DNA of 64,000 bases from Candidatus Omnitrophota bacterium. GTDB lineage: Bacteria; Omnitrophota; Gorgyraeia; 2-01-FULL-45-10. Positions 26,487 through 36,169 of this stretch are shown here, one piece after another. The DNA lies in the NCBI GenBank assembly GCA_041650805.1, contig JBAZKM010000006.1:1-64000 (forward strand), read 5' to 3'. Both the position numbers and the translations under genes were made by a program. The stretch's first letter is position 1; the number at the start of each line of letters is the position of its first letter. Under the pieces are notes generated by a model, which saw nothing but the letters and a program-made list of their open reading frames with translations, did no database searches and was not told the origin of the DNA.

Positions 26487-28301
26487 CTCGAAACGGGCGC
26501 CGGAGCGAAACTCGCGGCCTGGCATGGGGATGTCGGACTGCTCGGAGTAAGTGACATCGAAGAGGTTTGCTACGCTCAGGAATGCTTTCAGGGAGAGACC
26601 CTTCTTACGGAATATCTCCCTCTCGAACTTGGTATCGACGACTATATAGCCGGAATCGCCGGTACGCTTCTTGTAATTGAGCGTCCAATAGTTTTTAAAA
26701 TCCAAGAGTGTATACTCAAGGCCGCAGGTGATATGCTGTTTCAGGTAATCGAGGGCATATTTTGAAAGATAGTCATGTTTCCTGCAGGAATCGACCGTTG
26801 TGTAGTCAAAGTATATCCTGTCGACCGGGATCGATCTGATGATCGCTTTGGGCATTATCTCGAGAGAGAACTCAACCCCGTTCGTTTCTATAGAACCGAT
26901 ATTGGAGACACGCCACGGCTCTTTCGATGAAGCGCGGGTCCAATCGATAGTATCTTGTGAGTCACGGTGGAAGAACGTGGCCGAACATTTTATTGCACCG
27001 TTTACATAGTCAGCACCGGCTTCGTATGACCATGCGTGTTCCGGGGTCAGGTCGGCACTGCCGATATTCGCCGCATCGCTGTAATAGAGGTCCGTGAATG
27101 TAGGGACCCTGTATGCCTTTCCGACGGAAGACCTCACGCTGAGATCTTCGAAAAAACGGTAGATCACGCTCATGTACGGAGAGCACTCCCAGCCAAAATC
27201 AGAAAACCGGTCCTCCCTCATCCCTGCGATAAATGATAGGTCGTCGGCGAGATGCGGCGAGGCCTCTATGTATATACCGTCTTTGGTCCGCCTGTGCCGC
27301 TGGATATTGGTAGAATCTATCGTGTCCCGCGAAAGCTCGAATCCGTAGGAGACGTCGCAGAAATCGTTTTCAAGGACGAACCCGAGCTCTCCGCCGTAAT
27401 TATATGTGGTATGGTAATTCGTCTGCCATCCGGGCCTGTTCCTGTCGAGCGCAAATTTATCCTTGTGCCTTCTTAAGAAGAGTTTAGGCGCTATCTTTAA
27501 ACTGCCGGTTTCGATAGAATAATCTGCCTTAAAGAACCTCGTGTCGGTATCTTCCTCCTCGTTAGGATATAAGTTCGAATAGAAGCTGTCGGCGCCGAAG
27601 TCCTTTTTGGTATACCCGAAGAAGAAGCCGGCCGTCCCCTCGCCTATTTTCATGACGGCGCTGTCCGACAATGACAGTATATTATATTCTGTCTCCGGCA
27701 TATACCCCGTCGAACGGCTCTCCTCGAACGAAAAACGGTTGGCGATGGTCCCGAGATCCTGAGAGACGGAGACCACTCCGGAAAAATAGTCGAAGGACCC
27801 GCCTTGTGCCTCAGCCATGATCTTTCTTCCCCGGGGCTTTTTGGTTATTATATTTATGACGCCGCCGAAGGCGTTCGGGCCGTATAGACCCGACGCAGGG
27901 CCTTTCAGTATCTCTATCCTCTCTATATCTGCCCCGGTCACGGGGAGGTCCATATTGTAGTGGCCGGTCTGCGGGTCGTTAACCTTTATGCCGTCTATCA
28001 TGACCGTATTCTGCTCAAACGTCGTGCCGCGTATATTGACATCTGACTGGACACCGCCGACACCGCGCCTGCGCAGATCGATCCCGCCCAGGTCGCCTAA
28101 CATATCCGGGATCGAGCTGTAGACGCAGCTGCCCATAGCATCTTCATCCAGGATAGTGACGGAGCGGCCTGAACCGGTCGGCGAATATTCGAGACGGGAG
28201 GGGGTGACGACGATCTTTTCGAGAGTGCGCGCTTCTTCGGCACGCGCGGCAACTCCGGAGCATAACGAAACCAGTAATATAAGTGCGCCAATACGCCGCA
28301 T
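26481..28301 (-). CDS. TonB-dependent outer-membrane receptor (BtuB-like)
   Basis: A 606-residue protein with a signal peptide (about 1-21, ending ARA-EEA) and a TonB-box-like EKIVVTPSR at 29-37. The plug domain (about 40-155) has VNIRGTTFEQNTVMIDGIKV, IERIEILKGPASGLYGPNAF and GGVINIITKK. The C-terminal 22-strand barrel ends in ARFEF, an aromatic last residue. Such receptors import cobalamin, siderophores or sugars using TonB energy. BtuB is the closest general type, but no cobalamin riboswitch is visible upstream and no transporter genes adjoin, so the ligand is open. It is transcribed alone, opposite to its neighbours. Confidence 0.9.
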   Translation of the reverse strand: MRRIGALILLVSLCSGVAARAEEARTLEKIVVTPSRLEYSPTGSGRSVTILDEDAMGSCVYSSIPDMLGDLGGIDLRRRGVGGVQSDVNIRGTTFEQNTVMIDGIKVNDPQTGHYNMDLPVTGADIERIEILKGPASGLYGPNAFGGVINIITKKPRGRKIMAEAQGGSFDYFSGVVSVSQDLGTIANRFSFEESRSTGYMPETEYNILSLSDSAVMKIGEGTAGFFFGYTKKDFGADSFYSNLYPNEEEDTDTRFFKADYSIETGSLKIAPKLFLRRHKDKFALDRNRPGWQTNYHTTYNYGGELGFVLENDFCDVSYGFELSRDTIDSTNIQRHRRTKDGIYIEASPHLADDLSFIAGMREDRFSDFGWECSPYMSVIYRFFEDLSVRSSVGKAYRVPTFTDLYYSDAANIGSADLTPEHAWSYEAGADYVNGAIKCSATFFHRDSQDTIDWTRASSKEPWRVSNIGSIETNGVEFSLEIMPKAIIRSIPVDRIYFDYTTVDSCRKHDYLSKYALDYLKQHITCGLEYTLLDFKNYWTLNYKKRTGDSGYIVVDTKFEREIFRKKGLSLKAFLSVANLFDVTYSEQSDIPMPGREFRSGARFEF

Positions 28302-28339
28302 CTCCGCATTTTAGCTCAAGAGCTGTCAATTGTCAACCT

Positions 28340-28368
28340 ATAATATACATATAAGTTTACAATGACAA
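28340..28368 (-). promoter_or_regulatory. Promoter of the TonB receptor gene
   Basis: On the minus strand: TTGTCA (28368-28363), a 17-base spacer, TATTAT (28345-28340). Transcription should begin near 28333, about 30 bases before the start codon at 28301. Confidence 0.65.
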
Positions 28369-28369
28369 T

Positions 28370-28391
28370 AAAAGTGGTCAGGCACCTTTTT
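28370..28391 (+). repeat. AGTGGTCAGGCACCTTTT imperfect palindrome
   Basis: An imperfect inverted repeat (AAAAGTGG... / ...CACCTTTT) between the divergent promoters of the receptor and the giant gene. GGTGCCTGAC-type palindromes of this kind are common dispersed elements in other genomes (recalled, not checked). Confidence 0.4.
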
Positions 28392-28423
28392 AGTTAGGGA
28401 GGAAAAAGGTAGCCGAGTTTCTG

Positions 28424-28451
28424 TTGACTTAACACCATTATATGATATCAT
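28424..28451 (+). promoter_or_regulatory. Promoter of the giant mosaic gene
   Basis: TTGACT (28424-28429), a 16-base spacer, TATCAT (28446-28451). The expected start site is near 28458, about 15 bases before the ATG. No ribosome site is visible; the codon is preceded by CTAAAATT. Confidence 0.55.
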
Positions 28452-28472
28452 AATTGCTACTTTGCTAAAATT

Positions 28473-31400
28473 ATGAACTACATAATGACCAGCAGGATAT
28501 ATTTCCGGGCAATTGCTATCCTTATAGCATCATCGATGCTCTTACAGGACGCTGCCTTTGCGCTCTCTCCCGCGTCCAGGTTTAAACCGATAGCGTCTGC
28601 CGGAGAAGAGGCGGCCCTTCGAGGATCATTCAGGGAAGGCGCCTCAACCGCGATAATTTTGACTACGATCGCCCACCACCTAAAACTCGGCGTATCCCAG
28701 CACACCCTTATCCCCGAACTGAAGAAGATCATATCCGCATCGGACCTTGCGGCGATAAAGGCGAAAGACCCTGTCCTTGCAGGCTGCGAGATCGATGAGC
28801 TTTCTTACGATGGCCCAAATAAGATCTACTCTCTTCCGATATACCGTGACGGAATAAAGTCCTTGCAATATAGATTCTACCTTGCCGAGAAGCCGCTGGA
28901 GAAGCGCGACAGCCGTATCCTCGCCGCGAGCGGCGAAGGGGAGCTTAGCGTTTATATGACGATCGAGCCGGCCGGAGCTGCGAGCCCCGGGCCACAAGCT
29001 GCTACGGAAGAAGACGACCTGGCAGATCTCAAAACATGGCTTAAGGGAAGATCCGGCTTAGAGCTTGCGGTTGGATTATTGAAGATAGAGTCGGGAGGAT
29101 TTACGGAAGATGAGCGCGTCCGCGCTATAGTGGACGGTATATACGAAGCCGGCGCGTGGCCGGAAGAGGCATTCCCGGGGCCCGGGAGAGAATTGACGGC
29201 GGAATATCTGCCCTTAATGGAAGAGAACGAGTCATTCGCTTCAAATATCCCGGCGATCCTGAATGGCGAAGAGAATTATTCCGTCCCCCTGCATCATTTT
29301 ATCCCTGAAGGGAAATTGGGAAAGGTCCTGAAGAGGATAACAAATGCCATGCGCATGACACCGCGCCACCTCTTCATCCCGCGCCCTATGCAGTTATTGG
29401 CTTATAAAGACAATGCGCAGCCTATAGGATATTCCCAGACGATCTCACAGCCGTCGCTTGTGGCGATGATCCTGGCGTTCCTCGATATAAAAGAAGACGA
29501 AAGGGTCCTTGAGGTAGGCGCCGGGAGCGGTTGGCTCTCTGCAGTGATGGCCCGCCTTGCCCGCGATGTGAAAGCGGTCGAGATAATACCTCAGCTTACC
29601 GCGCGCGCAAGGAGGACGATAAAAGCACTGGGCTTAAAAAATGTAGAGATCATGCAGGCCGGCGGGACGCTGGGCTATCCTCCCGGGGGCCCGTATGATG
29701 TCATAGTCGTTTCGGCCGGCGCGGGAAGCGAAGATGCGCCCGAGGTCCTGGCGGACCAGCTGGCCGTGAACGGCCGTATGATAATCCCCGTTTACAATAA
29801 GGAGATGTCGGCTGAACGCAATGAGACGATCTACGACCTGACATTATTCACCAGGAAGAAGGCCCGGCTCTGGGGCGATCCGAGGTTGGTCAAGATCGGA
29901 GTTGTGCAGTACAGCTACTTCGTTCCGCTGATAGAGAAGACGCCCGGCGAGCCGAAGCCCCGCTCCCTCGGCGCGGCCGCGGCGGACGGGCCGGAGTTTG
30001 GGGATAAGATACCGGTCGTAGAGTCCCCGGTCGACGGTCCAAGGTCCACAAAATCGTCAGGTCCCGAGGGTGAGTTGCCCAAGCCCCCGCCCTTTATGGA
30101 AGAGACGATCTCCGCGCTGGAGAGGGCAGGCGGTAAATGGACGAAGGCGGCCGATGATCTTGGCATAAGCAGACAGGACTTTTCTAAAAGGATAAAGGCG
30201 ATAGGAAGGGCCGCTTACGAATTGGGCGACGAGGCCACATTTGCCCGGCTCGATAGGGCGCACATATCATTGCCGTCCTTTACGGAAGAGACGATCTCCG
30301 CGCTGGAGAGGACGGGCGGTAACATGACCAGGGCCGCCGGGATCCTTAGCGTATCCGAGTCAGACGTCTCATACAGGGTAAAGACGATAAGAAATACCGC
30401 TTCCAGATCGGGCGACAAAGCCACGCTTGCCCGCCTCAATAGGGCGCTCGTATCATTACCGTCCTATACGGAAGATACGATAGCCGCACTGGATAGGGCA
30501 GACGGTAACCAGACGAAGGCGGCCGGTTACCTTGGTATAAGAAGAGAGGCCTTTTTTAAAAGGATGGTAACGATCAGAAAGGCCGCTTCCAAATTGGGCG
30601 ACGAGGCCACACTTGCCCGCCTCAATAAGGCGCGCATATCATTACCGCCCTTTACGGAAGAGACGATCTCCGCGCTGGAGACGGCAGGCGGTAGTCAGGC
30701 AAAGGCCGTCGGCACCCTTGGCGTATCCGATTCAGACGTATCCTACAGGACAAAGGTTATAAGAAAGGCCGCTTCCGAGAAAGGCGATGAGGCCACGCTT
30801 GCCCGCCTCAATAGGGCGCTCGTATCATTACCGTCCTATACGGAAGATACGATAGCTGCGCTGGAAAAGACAGACGGTAACATGACCAGGGCCGCCGCCG
30901 TTCTCGACATATCCAAGGTGGCCCTCACATACAGGGTCGGAAAGATAATAAAGGCCGCTTCCGGGAAAGGCGATGAGGCCACGCTTGCGCGGCTTAATGG
31001 GGTGCTCAAAAAGCGTAAAGGACCCGGGCGGCGTCCCCGCTCCCTCGGCGCGGCCGCGGCGGACGGACCGGAGTCCGGAGGCACGGCCATGGGCCGGATG
31101 CTTGCGCCGACAACATTCAGCTATCCCGGCGAGGCCGCCGGAGTTTATATTGTGGTGACAGAGGAAGCCGATAAGGCGGCCAACGAAGGGCTTCACTACA
31201 TGAAAGTCGAAATTGACTATAACGATTATGCGAGGCCTGTCATTCTTAAGATGGAAGAACCGGCAGGGGTGAGCGGTAAGAATGTCCGTGATCTGATAGT
31301 TCAATTCATCGAACAAAAAGGCACCGAGTTTGAGGATGGGCAGTTGAGCCACGATTATTTTAAGTCAGGGCTTCGGGAAGATATCGCGAATATTCTAAAG

Positions 31401-34400
31401 AGAAATTCCGCCGCAACAGGCATACAACGCATTATCGTGAGCGGCAACTACGAGGTGTATGAAGAGATCGTGCTGGAGGATGACCGGTCGAGCGAGGAAG
31501 AGAGGAAGGCCATTGCCGGGAGGATGGAGAGAGAGATGCTTGGCACCTATTTCCTAATCTTCCACAAACACCTTAAGGATGAGGCGGGGTCGGATATCGT
31601 AAAACATGAGGTCTATGAGTTCAGGCATAGGGACCGCCAGATCGTGGAGAGGGCTATCGTATGGCGGGACAGGTCGGTTCCCGCGGAAGAAGATCTGGCC
31701 GCGATGATAAAAGATGACAGGACGAATTTCCTGGATAATCTGGCGGCCCTTAAAAATGCTCCCATTACTACGCCGGAGAAGCTGCGCGAGAGGCCAGGCA
31801 GGATTCCGCCCGAAGCGTCCGGCCAGATAGGAATACCGGGGCTATTGGACAGGATACGGAATTCGGTCTCTGCGGAAGATATCGAGATGCGGATACTGGA
31901 GGCAAGGTCGGAGATAGAGCTCGGGAAGATGACCGTAGAGGAATTTGCGGAAGCGCTCCTGGAGTTTGCAAATAGCGATGGCAGAGTTACGGAAAAGGCA
32001 TATAGAGTTCTCGGCTCATTGCCATTACCGGATGAAATGAAGACAAGATTTTTCTTCGTGAATTCGCTTTTGGAATGGGCGAGACAGACCGAAGAGGGCA
32101 AGGAGGCATTCCCGGTCCAACCGGTATGGAATGCGGATGACACTATGCTCGGCAAACCCGATGAAAGAGGTGAGGTCGTTTCTCTGACCCCGGAAGTGGC
32201 GGTACTGCTTGACAGGGCGATGCATTATCCGGTCGACATCTTTATGGAGGCGGTCCGAAGGCGTACAAATATCAGGCGGATGTCATCAGAATGGCAGTTT
32301 ATCCGGAAGCTGCGGTGCGTAAGCGGATTTATCGTGTCGGAAGAGGCCGCCCAGGAATTCACTGCGCTGACAGATGACGGCAGGAGAAAGATCATGGGCG
32401 TATATGAGGAATATTCGAAAGCGGCGCTGCCGTTACAATACGAGGCAGACCTTATCTCATATGATAACCTAACGCCGGCAGGTCATGACAGGTATGGTGA
32501 TCTATTTGACCAATCTTTCTTCGGAAAGGCATCGGGTTCTCTGTTCTATTTTGCTGCCCGGGATTGTGCTGCTATGCGGGACGAGATCAAGGCGATCGAT
32601 ATGAGAATAGGCTATGAATCTTTCAATGCATCACGCATGGCCGCCGCTATGGCCAATATAAAAAAGGGTCGTGCCGATATCGCGATAGGGCAATACAGGG
32701 CGGTTCTTGAGAAAGTGCCGTATTTTGCGGCAAAAGTGGCCAGGGATCTCGCGGATCTTATCATCGCGGAGGGAGAACGGCAGCTCGGGCCGGATGTGAC
32801 CGTAGCCGGTGTGGTACGTCTGGTTGCGCTTGCCCTGCAGAAAGAAGGCGTCACCGATGAGTTCGACAGGTTACGGGCTCAGAGCCCTCAGGAGAAATGG
32901 CTCGCCGGCCTCGAAGACGAAGTCAGGAGGACGGGAGGACGCGTTAAGCTTACGATACCCCTGCGCACGCCAAAAGGGACGATAGATTCGCTGCTGGTGC
33001 ATGACAGAGTATTCGCCCCGGACCATACGAGCGAATATCTGATAGCTGCTCTCGATGAGAATAACTTTATCAGAGAGGGGATGGAGGTCGGCGTGATCGG
33101 CGCCGGTTCCGGATATGATACGATCTTTGCGGCGAACGACGTCGGTCCTAACGGGCACGTCGAGGCGACAGACAGAGGTGAGGGTTGGGCGGTCGCAAAT
33201 GCCAGGGCCAATGTGAAGGATAGCGGTTTAAGTGAACGGGCCAATATCTCCGTAAGAGACGGGTTGAATGGCCTGGGCAGATTTGACGTCATCATATCCA
33301 ATTGTCCCGAAGTGTTGGAAGACGAAGTACCGATAGATTCCATTATGAGCGCCGGTTTCATCTACCGCGCCGGTTTTGAAAGGATAATGAGATCTATGCG
33401 AGAGCACCTGAAGCCGGGCGGATTCGCCCTGGTCAGGCTCTTCAAGTCCGGTTATTATGACGAATTCTTTGATGAGGCAGGGTTTGATATAGAAGAGATA
33501 ACGGTCCCGCGGCTCGATGAAAAGGCGGAAGAGGAGTATAGAGGGCAGGTCGTCTATAAACTTACGCCGAGGCCCACGGAGAGTGATGCGATAGCCGCAT
33601 TCAATGCCTTCGATTCAGGCTTGGCGGCCACGGCGGACAATTGCGAGATAGAGCGCGACTATACAGGCCATATCAATGTGACGTGGCGCCTCACGGATAA
33701 GGCGGCCGGCAGGAGATTCATCGTACAGAAACTGAATACCATATTCGATATAGACGCCATAGGCCACAACCTGACGGTCCTGGAAGATACCCAGGCCAGG
33801 GCCGGCGAATTCCTGCCGGATCACTGGCAAAAGGTGAGTTACCTTGACAGAAAAGACGGAGGAGGCAAGATCTATTACGACGGGGCTGGCATGGCATGGC
33901 GCGTCATGGACTTCATACCGGGTGATATACTTATATATAGCTCATTCAGCGAGGTGCCCGAAGCAGACAGACAGTACGCAGCCCGTTCCCTGGGCGAGGC
34001 GATAGCCATATTCGGCAGGATGGTCGCGGACGTCCCGCAGGATTCGTGGCGAAACCCGCTTCCCAACTTTCACAATGCCGGATATCACCGCGGTTATCTT
34101 GACGCCATTCTGCGGGGAGAGGAGACGGTATTAAGTTTAAGCCACGATACCTCCAGAAAAGTAAGATTACAGGGCGCCTTCATGGCGAGATATAAAGACC
34201 GTGTAGACGCGCTCATGGCCAAGGTGCGGGAGAGAGACGGACTTGCGGCATCCCTGAACGACCTCGGTAAGGCGCTGACCCATGGCGACACCAAGATAAA
34301 TAATGCCGTCTTCGCCCGTGACGCGCAGGGCCGGATACGCTGTATATCACTGATAGACCTCGATACCATACAGGTGGGCGGCCTCCTGGACGATCTCGGT

Positions 34401-35465
34401 GACGCCTTACGTTCGGCCGGCAACCCGGCCGGCGAAGCGCCCGAGGATATAAATAGCGTGACCATAGATATGGAGGTAGTGAATGACATAATAGACGGAT
34501 ATCTGGATAAGACAGGAGAATTTTACGGCGCGGATAGGGCCGCAGAATTGCGGGGAGAGGCCGTAACGGCGTTCAAACAATTCCTCTATGTCCAATGTAT
34601 CAGGTTCTTCGCGGATTCTCTCGTTGGTAACAGATACTTTAAACCGGGGCCCGGCCAATCGGAAGATATTAACCTCTACAGGGCGGAGGTGCAGATGCGC
34701 GCCCTCGAGGAACTCGAGAAGATAGAGGGACGAAGGATGAGGGATGAAAAACGACCGGAGGAAGCCCGGGAAGCGACGATGCTGACCGATAGGATACGGC
34801 TAATGGCGCATGCGGCGGAGGAGAAGAACGAGACTATAGTGATAGGCCTTGAATCGAATGAGTGGATCCCTCCGCTCCAGCGGAAGCAAAACCTCATCCA
34901 GCCGCTCGTGAACGAGTTCACCAACCGCCTGGAGGCGGAATTGAAGAAGGCCGGTCATGATAACGTCAAGATAGTCGGCGGCGCAGGAGATGACCTGGCC
35001 CAGAACGTCCTGGCCAAGATCGCAGAATATAATGTGAAACCGCATAACGCTTTTGTAATAGCAAGCGAGGTGACCGTAAACAATAAAGATCTTGAGAAAT
35101 TTAAAGAATTGATCGGCAGGGCGTTCATCGCAGGCATGGATACTTCAAAACTGCAGGCGGAGTCGGGGGAGGAGCTTAATTACATACGGCTCTGTGAGAT
35201 GGTCCGCATGGCGATGGAGCTTGCCGAATTCGTATCTAAGGCAAAAGAGAGAAGAGAGAGAGGTGAGCTGGCCCAGGAAGAGCTTGCCGGGGTAGTCAGC
35301 GAAATGCTCCGGGCGTTCAGAAAGAACCATCCCCATATAGGTATCGACGATAAAGAGATGCTCGAAAATGGCATGGTACTCTTCATGCCGGATATAGAGC
35401 CCAAAGATCCCGGTGAACTGAAAATTATCTACGACTCGCAGCAGACGGCGCTCATCGCCGCGTAA
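28473..35465 (+). CDS. Giant mosaic protein: signal, PCMT methyltransferase, five Fis-type HTH repeats, second methyltransferase, APH-type kinase
   Basis: 2330 residues. N-terminus: a hydrophobic segment (about 8-32) ending FALSP, a recurrent leader in large Omnitrophota proteins (recalled). Residues ~285-470 resemble protein-L-isoaspartate methyltransferase, with SAM motif LEVGAGSGW near 346-354. A linker with SLGAAAADGPE (about 499-509) is followed by five 62-residue repeats (541-850) that look like Fis/NtrC C-terminal helix-turn-helix units (GGNMTRAAGILSVSESDVSY). A second SLGAAAADGPE (about 858) comes next. Residues ~870-1500 are unassigned, with a TPR-like part near 1400. A second SAM methyltransferase has VGVIGAGSG at 1539-1547 and SNCPE near 1610. 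An aminoglycoside-phosphotransferase-like kinase (about 1710-2065) has HGDTKINN (His1937, Asp1939, Asn1944) and LIDLDTIQ. A C-terminal domain (about 2090-2330) is unassigned. The mix of a secretion-like leader and cytosolic-type enzymes is unexplained. It is transcribed alone. Confidence 0.85.
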   Translation: MNYIMTSRIYFRAIAILIASSMLLQDAAFALSPASRFKPIASAGEEAALRGSFREGASTAIILTTIAHHLKLGVSQHTLIPELKKIISASDLAAIKAKDPVLAGCEIDELSYDGPNKIYSLPIYRDGIKSLQYRFYLAEKPLEKRDSRILAASGEGELSVYMTIEPAGAASPGPQAATEEDDLADLKTWLKGRSGLELAVGLLKIESGGFTEDERVRAIVDGIYEAGAWPEEAFPGPGRELTAEYLPLMEENESFASNIPAILNGEENYSVPLHHFIPEGKLGKVLKRITNAMRMTPRHLFIPRPMQLLAYKDNAQPIGYSQTISQPSLVAMILAFLDIKEDERVLEVGAGSGWLSAVMARLARDVKAVEIIPQLTARARRTIKALGLKNVEIMQAGGTLGYPPGGPYDVIVVSAGAGSEDAPEVLADQLAVNGRMIIPVYNKEMSAERNETIYDLTLFTRKKARLWGDPRLVKIGVVQYSYFVPLIEKTPGEPKPRSLGAAAADGPEFGDKIPVVESPVDGPRSTKSSGPEGELPKPPPFMEETISALERAGGKWTKAADDLGISRQDFSKRIKAIGRAAYELGDEATFARLDRAHISLPSFTEETISALERTGGNMTRAAGILSVSESDVSYRVKTIRNTASRSGDKATLARLNRALVSLPSYTEDTIAALDRADGNQTKAAGYLGIRREAFFKRMVTIRKAASKLGDEATLARLNKARISLPPFTEETISALETAGGSQAKAVGTLGVSDSDVSYRTKVIRKAASEKGDEATLARLNRALVSLPSYTEDTIAALEKTDGNMTRAAAVLDISKVALTYRVGKIIKAASGKGDEATLARLNGVLKKRKGPGRRPRSLGAAAADGPESGGTAMGRMLAPTTFSYPGEAAGVYIVVTEEADKAANEGLHYMKVEIDYNDYARPVILKMEEPAGVSGKNVRDLIVQFIEQKGTEFEDGQLSHDYFKSGLREDIANILKRNSAATGIQRIIVSGNYEVYEEIVLEDDRSSEEERKAIAGRMEREMLGTYFLIFHKHLKDEAGSDIVKHEVYEFRHRDRQIVERAIVWRDRSVPAEEDLAAMIKDDRTNFLDNLAALKNAPITTPEKLRERPGRIPPEASGQIGIPGLLDRIRNSVSAEDIEMRILEARSEIELGKMTVEEFAEALLEFANSDGRVTEKAYRVLGSLPLPDEMKTRFFFVNSLLEWARQTEEGKEAFPVQPVWNADDTMLGKPDERGEVVSLTPEVAVLLDRAMHYPVDIFMEAVRRRTNIRRMSSEWQFIRKLRCVSGFIVSEEAAQEFTALTDDGRRKIMGVYEEYSKAALPLQYEADLISYDNLTPAGHDRYGDLFDQSFFGKASGSLFYFAARDCAAMRDEIKAIDMRIGYESFNASRMAAAMANIKKGRADIAIGQYRAVLEKVPYFAAKVARDLADLIIAEGERQLGPDVTVAGVVRLVALALQKEGVTDEFDRLRAQSPQEKWLAGLEDEVRRTGGRVKLTIPLRTPKGTIDSLLVHDRVFAPDHTSEYLIAALDENNFIREGMEVGVIGAGSGYDTIFAANDVGPNGHVEATDRGEGWAVANARANVKDSGLSERANISVRDGLNGLGRFDVIISNCPEVLEDEVPIDSIMSAGFIYRAGFERIMRSMREHLKPGGFALVRLFKSGYYDEFFDEAGFDIEEITVPRLDEKAEEEYRGQVVYKLTPRPTESDAIAAFNAFDSGLAATADNCEIERDYTGHINVTWRLTDKAAGRRFIVQKLNTIFDIDAIGHNLTVLEDTQARAGEFLPDHWQKVSYLDRKDGGGKIYYDGAGMAWRVMDFIPGDILIYSSFSEVPEADRQYAARSLGEAIAIFGRMVADVPQDSWRNPLPNFHNAGYHRGYLDAILRGEETVLSLSHDTSRKVRLQGAFMARYKDRVDALMAKVRERDGLAASLNDLGKALTHGDTKINNAVFARDAQGRIRCISLIDLDTIQVGGLLDDLGDALRSAGNPAGEAPEDINSVTIDMEVVNDIIDGYLDKTGEFYGADRAAELRGEAVTAFKQFLYVQCIRFFADSLVGNRYFKPGPGQSEDINLYRAEVQMRALEELEKIEGRRMRDEKRPEEAREATMLTDRIRLMAHAAEEKNETIVIGLESNEWIPPLQRKQNLIQPLVNEFTNRLEAELKKAGHDNVKIVGGAGDDLAQNVLAKIAEYNVKPHNAFVIASEVTVNNKDLEKFKELIGRAFIAGMDTSKLQAESGEELNYIRLCEMVRMAMELAEFVSKAKERRERGELAQEELAGVVSEMLRAFRKNHPHIGIDDKEMLENGMVLFMPDIEPKDPGELKIIYDSQQTALIAA
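29958..29997 (+). repeat. SLGAAAADGPE coding cassette, copy 1
   Basis: A 40-base GC-rich stretch encoding RSLGAAAADGPE. It differs by one base from 31035-31074 in the same gene, far closer than the surrounding sequence. Confidence 0.75.
30093..31022 (+). repeat. Five tandem 62-codon HTH repeats
   Basis: Five units of 186 bases within the giant gene. Units 2-3 and 4-5 junctions share an identical stretch of about 55 bases (30429-30484 and 30798-30853), which points to recent duplication of a two-unit block. Each unit reads [FY]-[MT]-E-[ED]-TI-ALE...ARLN. Confidence 0.85.
31035..31074 (+). repeat. SLGAAAADGPE coding cassette, copy 2
   Basis: Same 40-base coding cassette as 29958-29997 with one substitution. 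The two copies flank the HTH repeat block on both sides. Confidence 0.75.
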
Positions 35466-35484
35466 GATCTCAAACCAGAAATGG

Positions 35485-35513
35485 TTGACACTGCCCGCCA
35501 TTTATAGTAATCT
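35485..35513 (+). promoter_or_regulatory. Candidate promoter of the bioY operon
   Basis: TTGACA (35485-35490), a 17-base spacer, TAATCT (35508-35513). The leader up to the ATG at 35568 is AT-rich (CATATATAGTATATATAGG) and ends in a strong AGGAGG ribosome site. No BirA-type operator is recognisable. Confidence 0.55.
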
Positions 35514-35567
35514 TATAACAATATCAGGGTATATAAACATATATAGTATATATAGGAGGCATTACAG

Positions 35568-36158
35568 ATGGGACATTCGCACACATTGGCTCTGGGCAGG
35601 GAAGTGATCTATAGTCGTCCAGCGAGCGCAGCGTTGGGGGTCGCATTCTTCATACTTGCCATGGTGCTTGGGGCTTATGTTCGGATACCGTTACCCGGGA
35701 CGCCTGTCCCGATAACCCTGCAGACATTCTTTGTCGTCCTTTCAGGCGCCGTGCTCGGAAAGCGGCTGGGCCTCTACAGTCAGGCCGGATACCTCTTGCT
35801 CGGGGTTGTCGGCCTCCCGGTCTTCCAGGGGTACTCTTCCGGCATAAGCCATTTTATGGGTTCCACTGGCGGATATCTCATAGGGTTCGTCTTCGCGTCG
35901 TATATCGCCGGCCGTCTGACAGAGACAGCAGGACGACCCGCGATATGGCGGATCATACTCGGATTCATTCTGGGAAATGCGGTTATCTATACATGCGGCA
36001 TCGCATGGCTCATCTATCTATATCGCATACCATTAGAAAGCGCTTTCCTTATCGGTCTCCTGCCTTTCATCCCGGGCGAAGCGTTGAAGATATTGTGCGC
36101 GGCTTCCGTGTTTTCCGGGATATCATCCCGCACAAGCCGCATCTTCTCTGTAAAATAA
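35568..36158 (+). CDS. bioY: Biotin transporter S component
   Basis: This 196-residue protein has about six membrane helices. BioY signatures are VRIPLPGTPVPITLQTFFVVLSG (about 44-66), LGKRLGLYSQAGYLLLGVVGLPVF and GYLIGFVFASYIAG. It binds biotin at the membrane, either with a shared ECF energising module or alone; no ECF ATPase genes are nearby. AGGAGG is 9 bases upstream of the ATG. The next gene, a glycosyltransferase, follows after 11 bases, so they may share a transcript without an obvious functional link. Confidence 0.93.
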   Translation: MGHSHTLALGREVIYSRPASAALGVAFFILAMVLGAYVRIPLPGTPVPITLQTFFVVLSGAVLGKRLGLYSQAGYLLLGVVGLPVFQGYSSGISHFMGSTGGYLIGFVFASYIAGRLTETAGRPAIWRIILGFILGNAVIYTCGIAWLIYLYRIPLESAFLIGLLPFIPGEALKILCAASVFSGISSRTSRIFSVK

Positions 36159-36169
36159 AAGTCACTGTT

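Noticed and set aside
28302..28472. Cobalamin riboswitch upstream of the TonB receptor
   Set aside because: The spacer before the receptor start is about 30 bases from the predicted start site, too short, and no B12-box-like sequence is present.
35945..36169. N-terminal extension of the GT39 gene
   Set aside because: The extra 75 codons overlap bioY in another frame and are basic and non-membrane. The family N-terminus begins at 36170.
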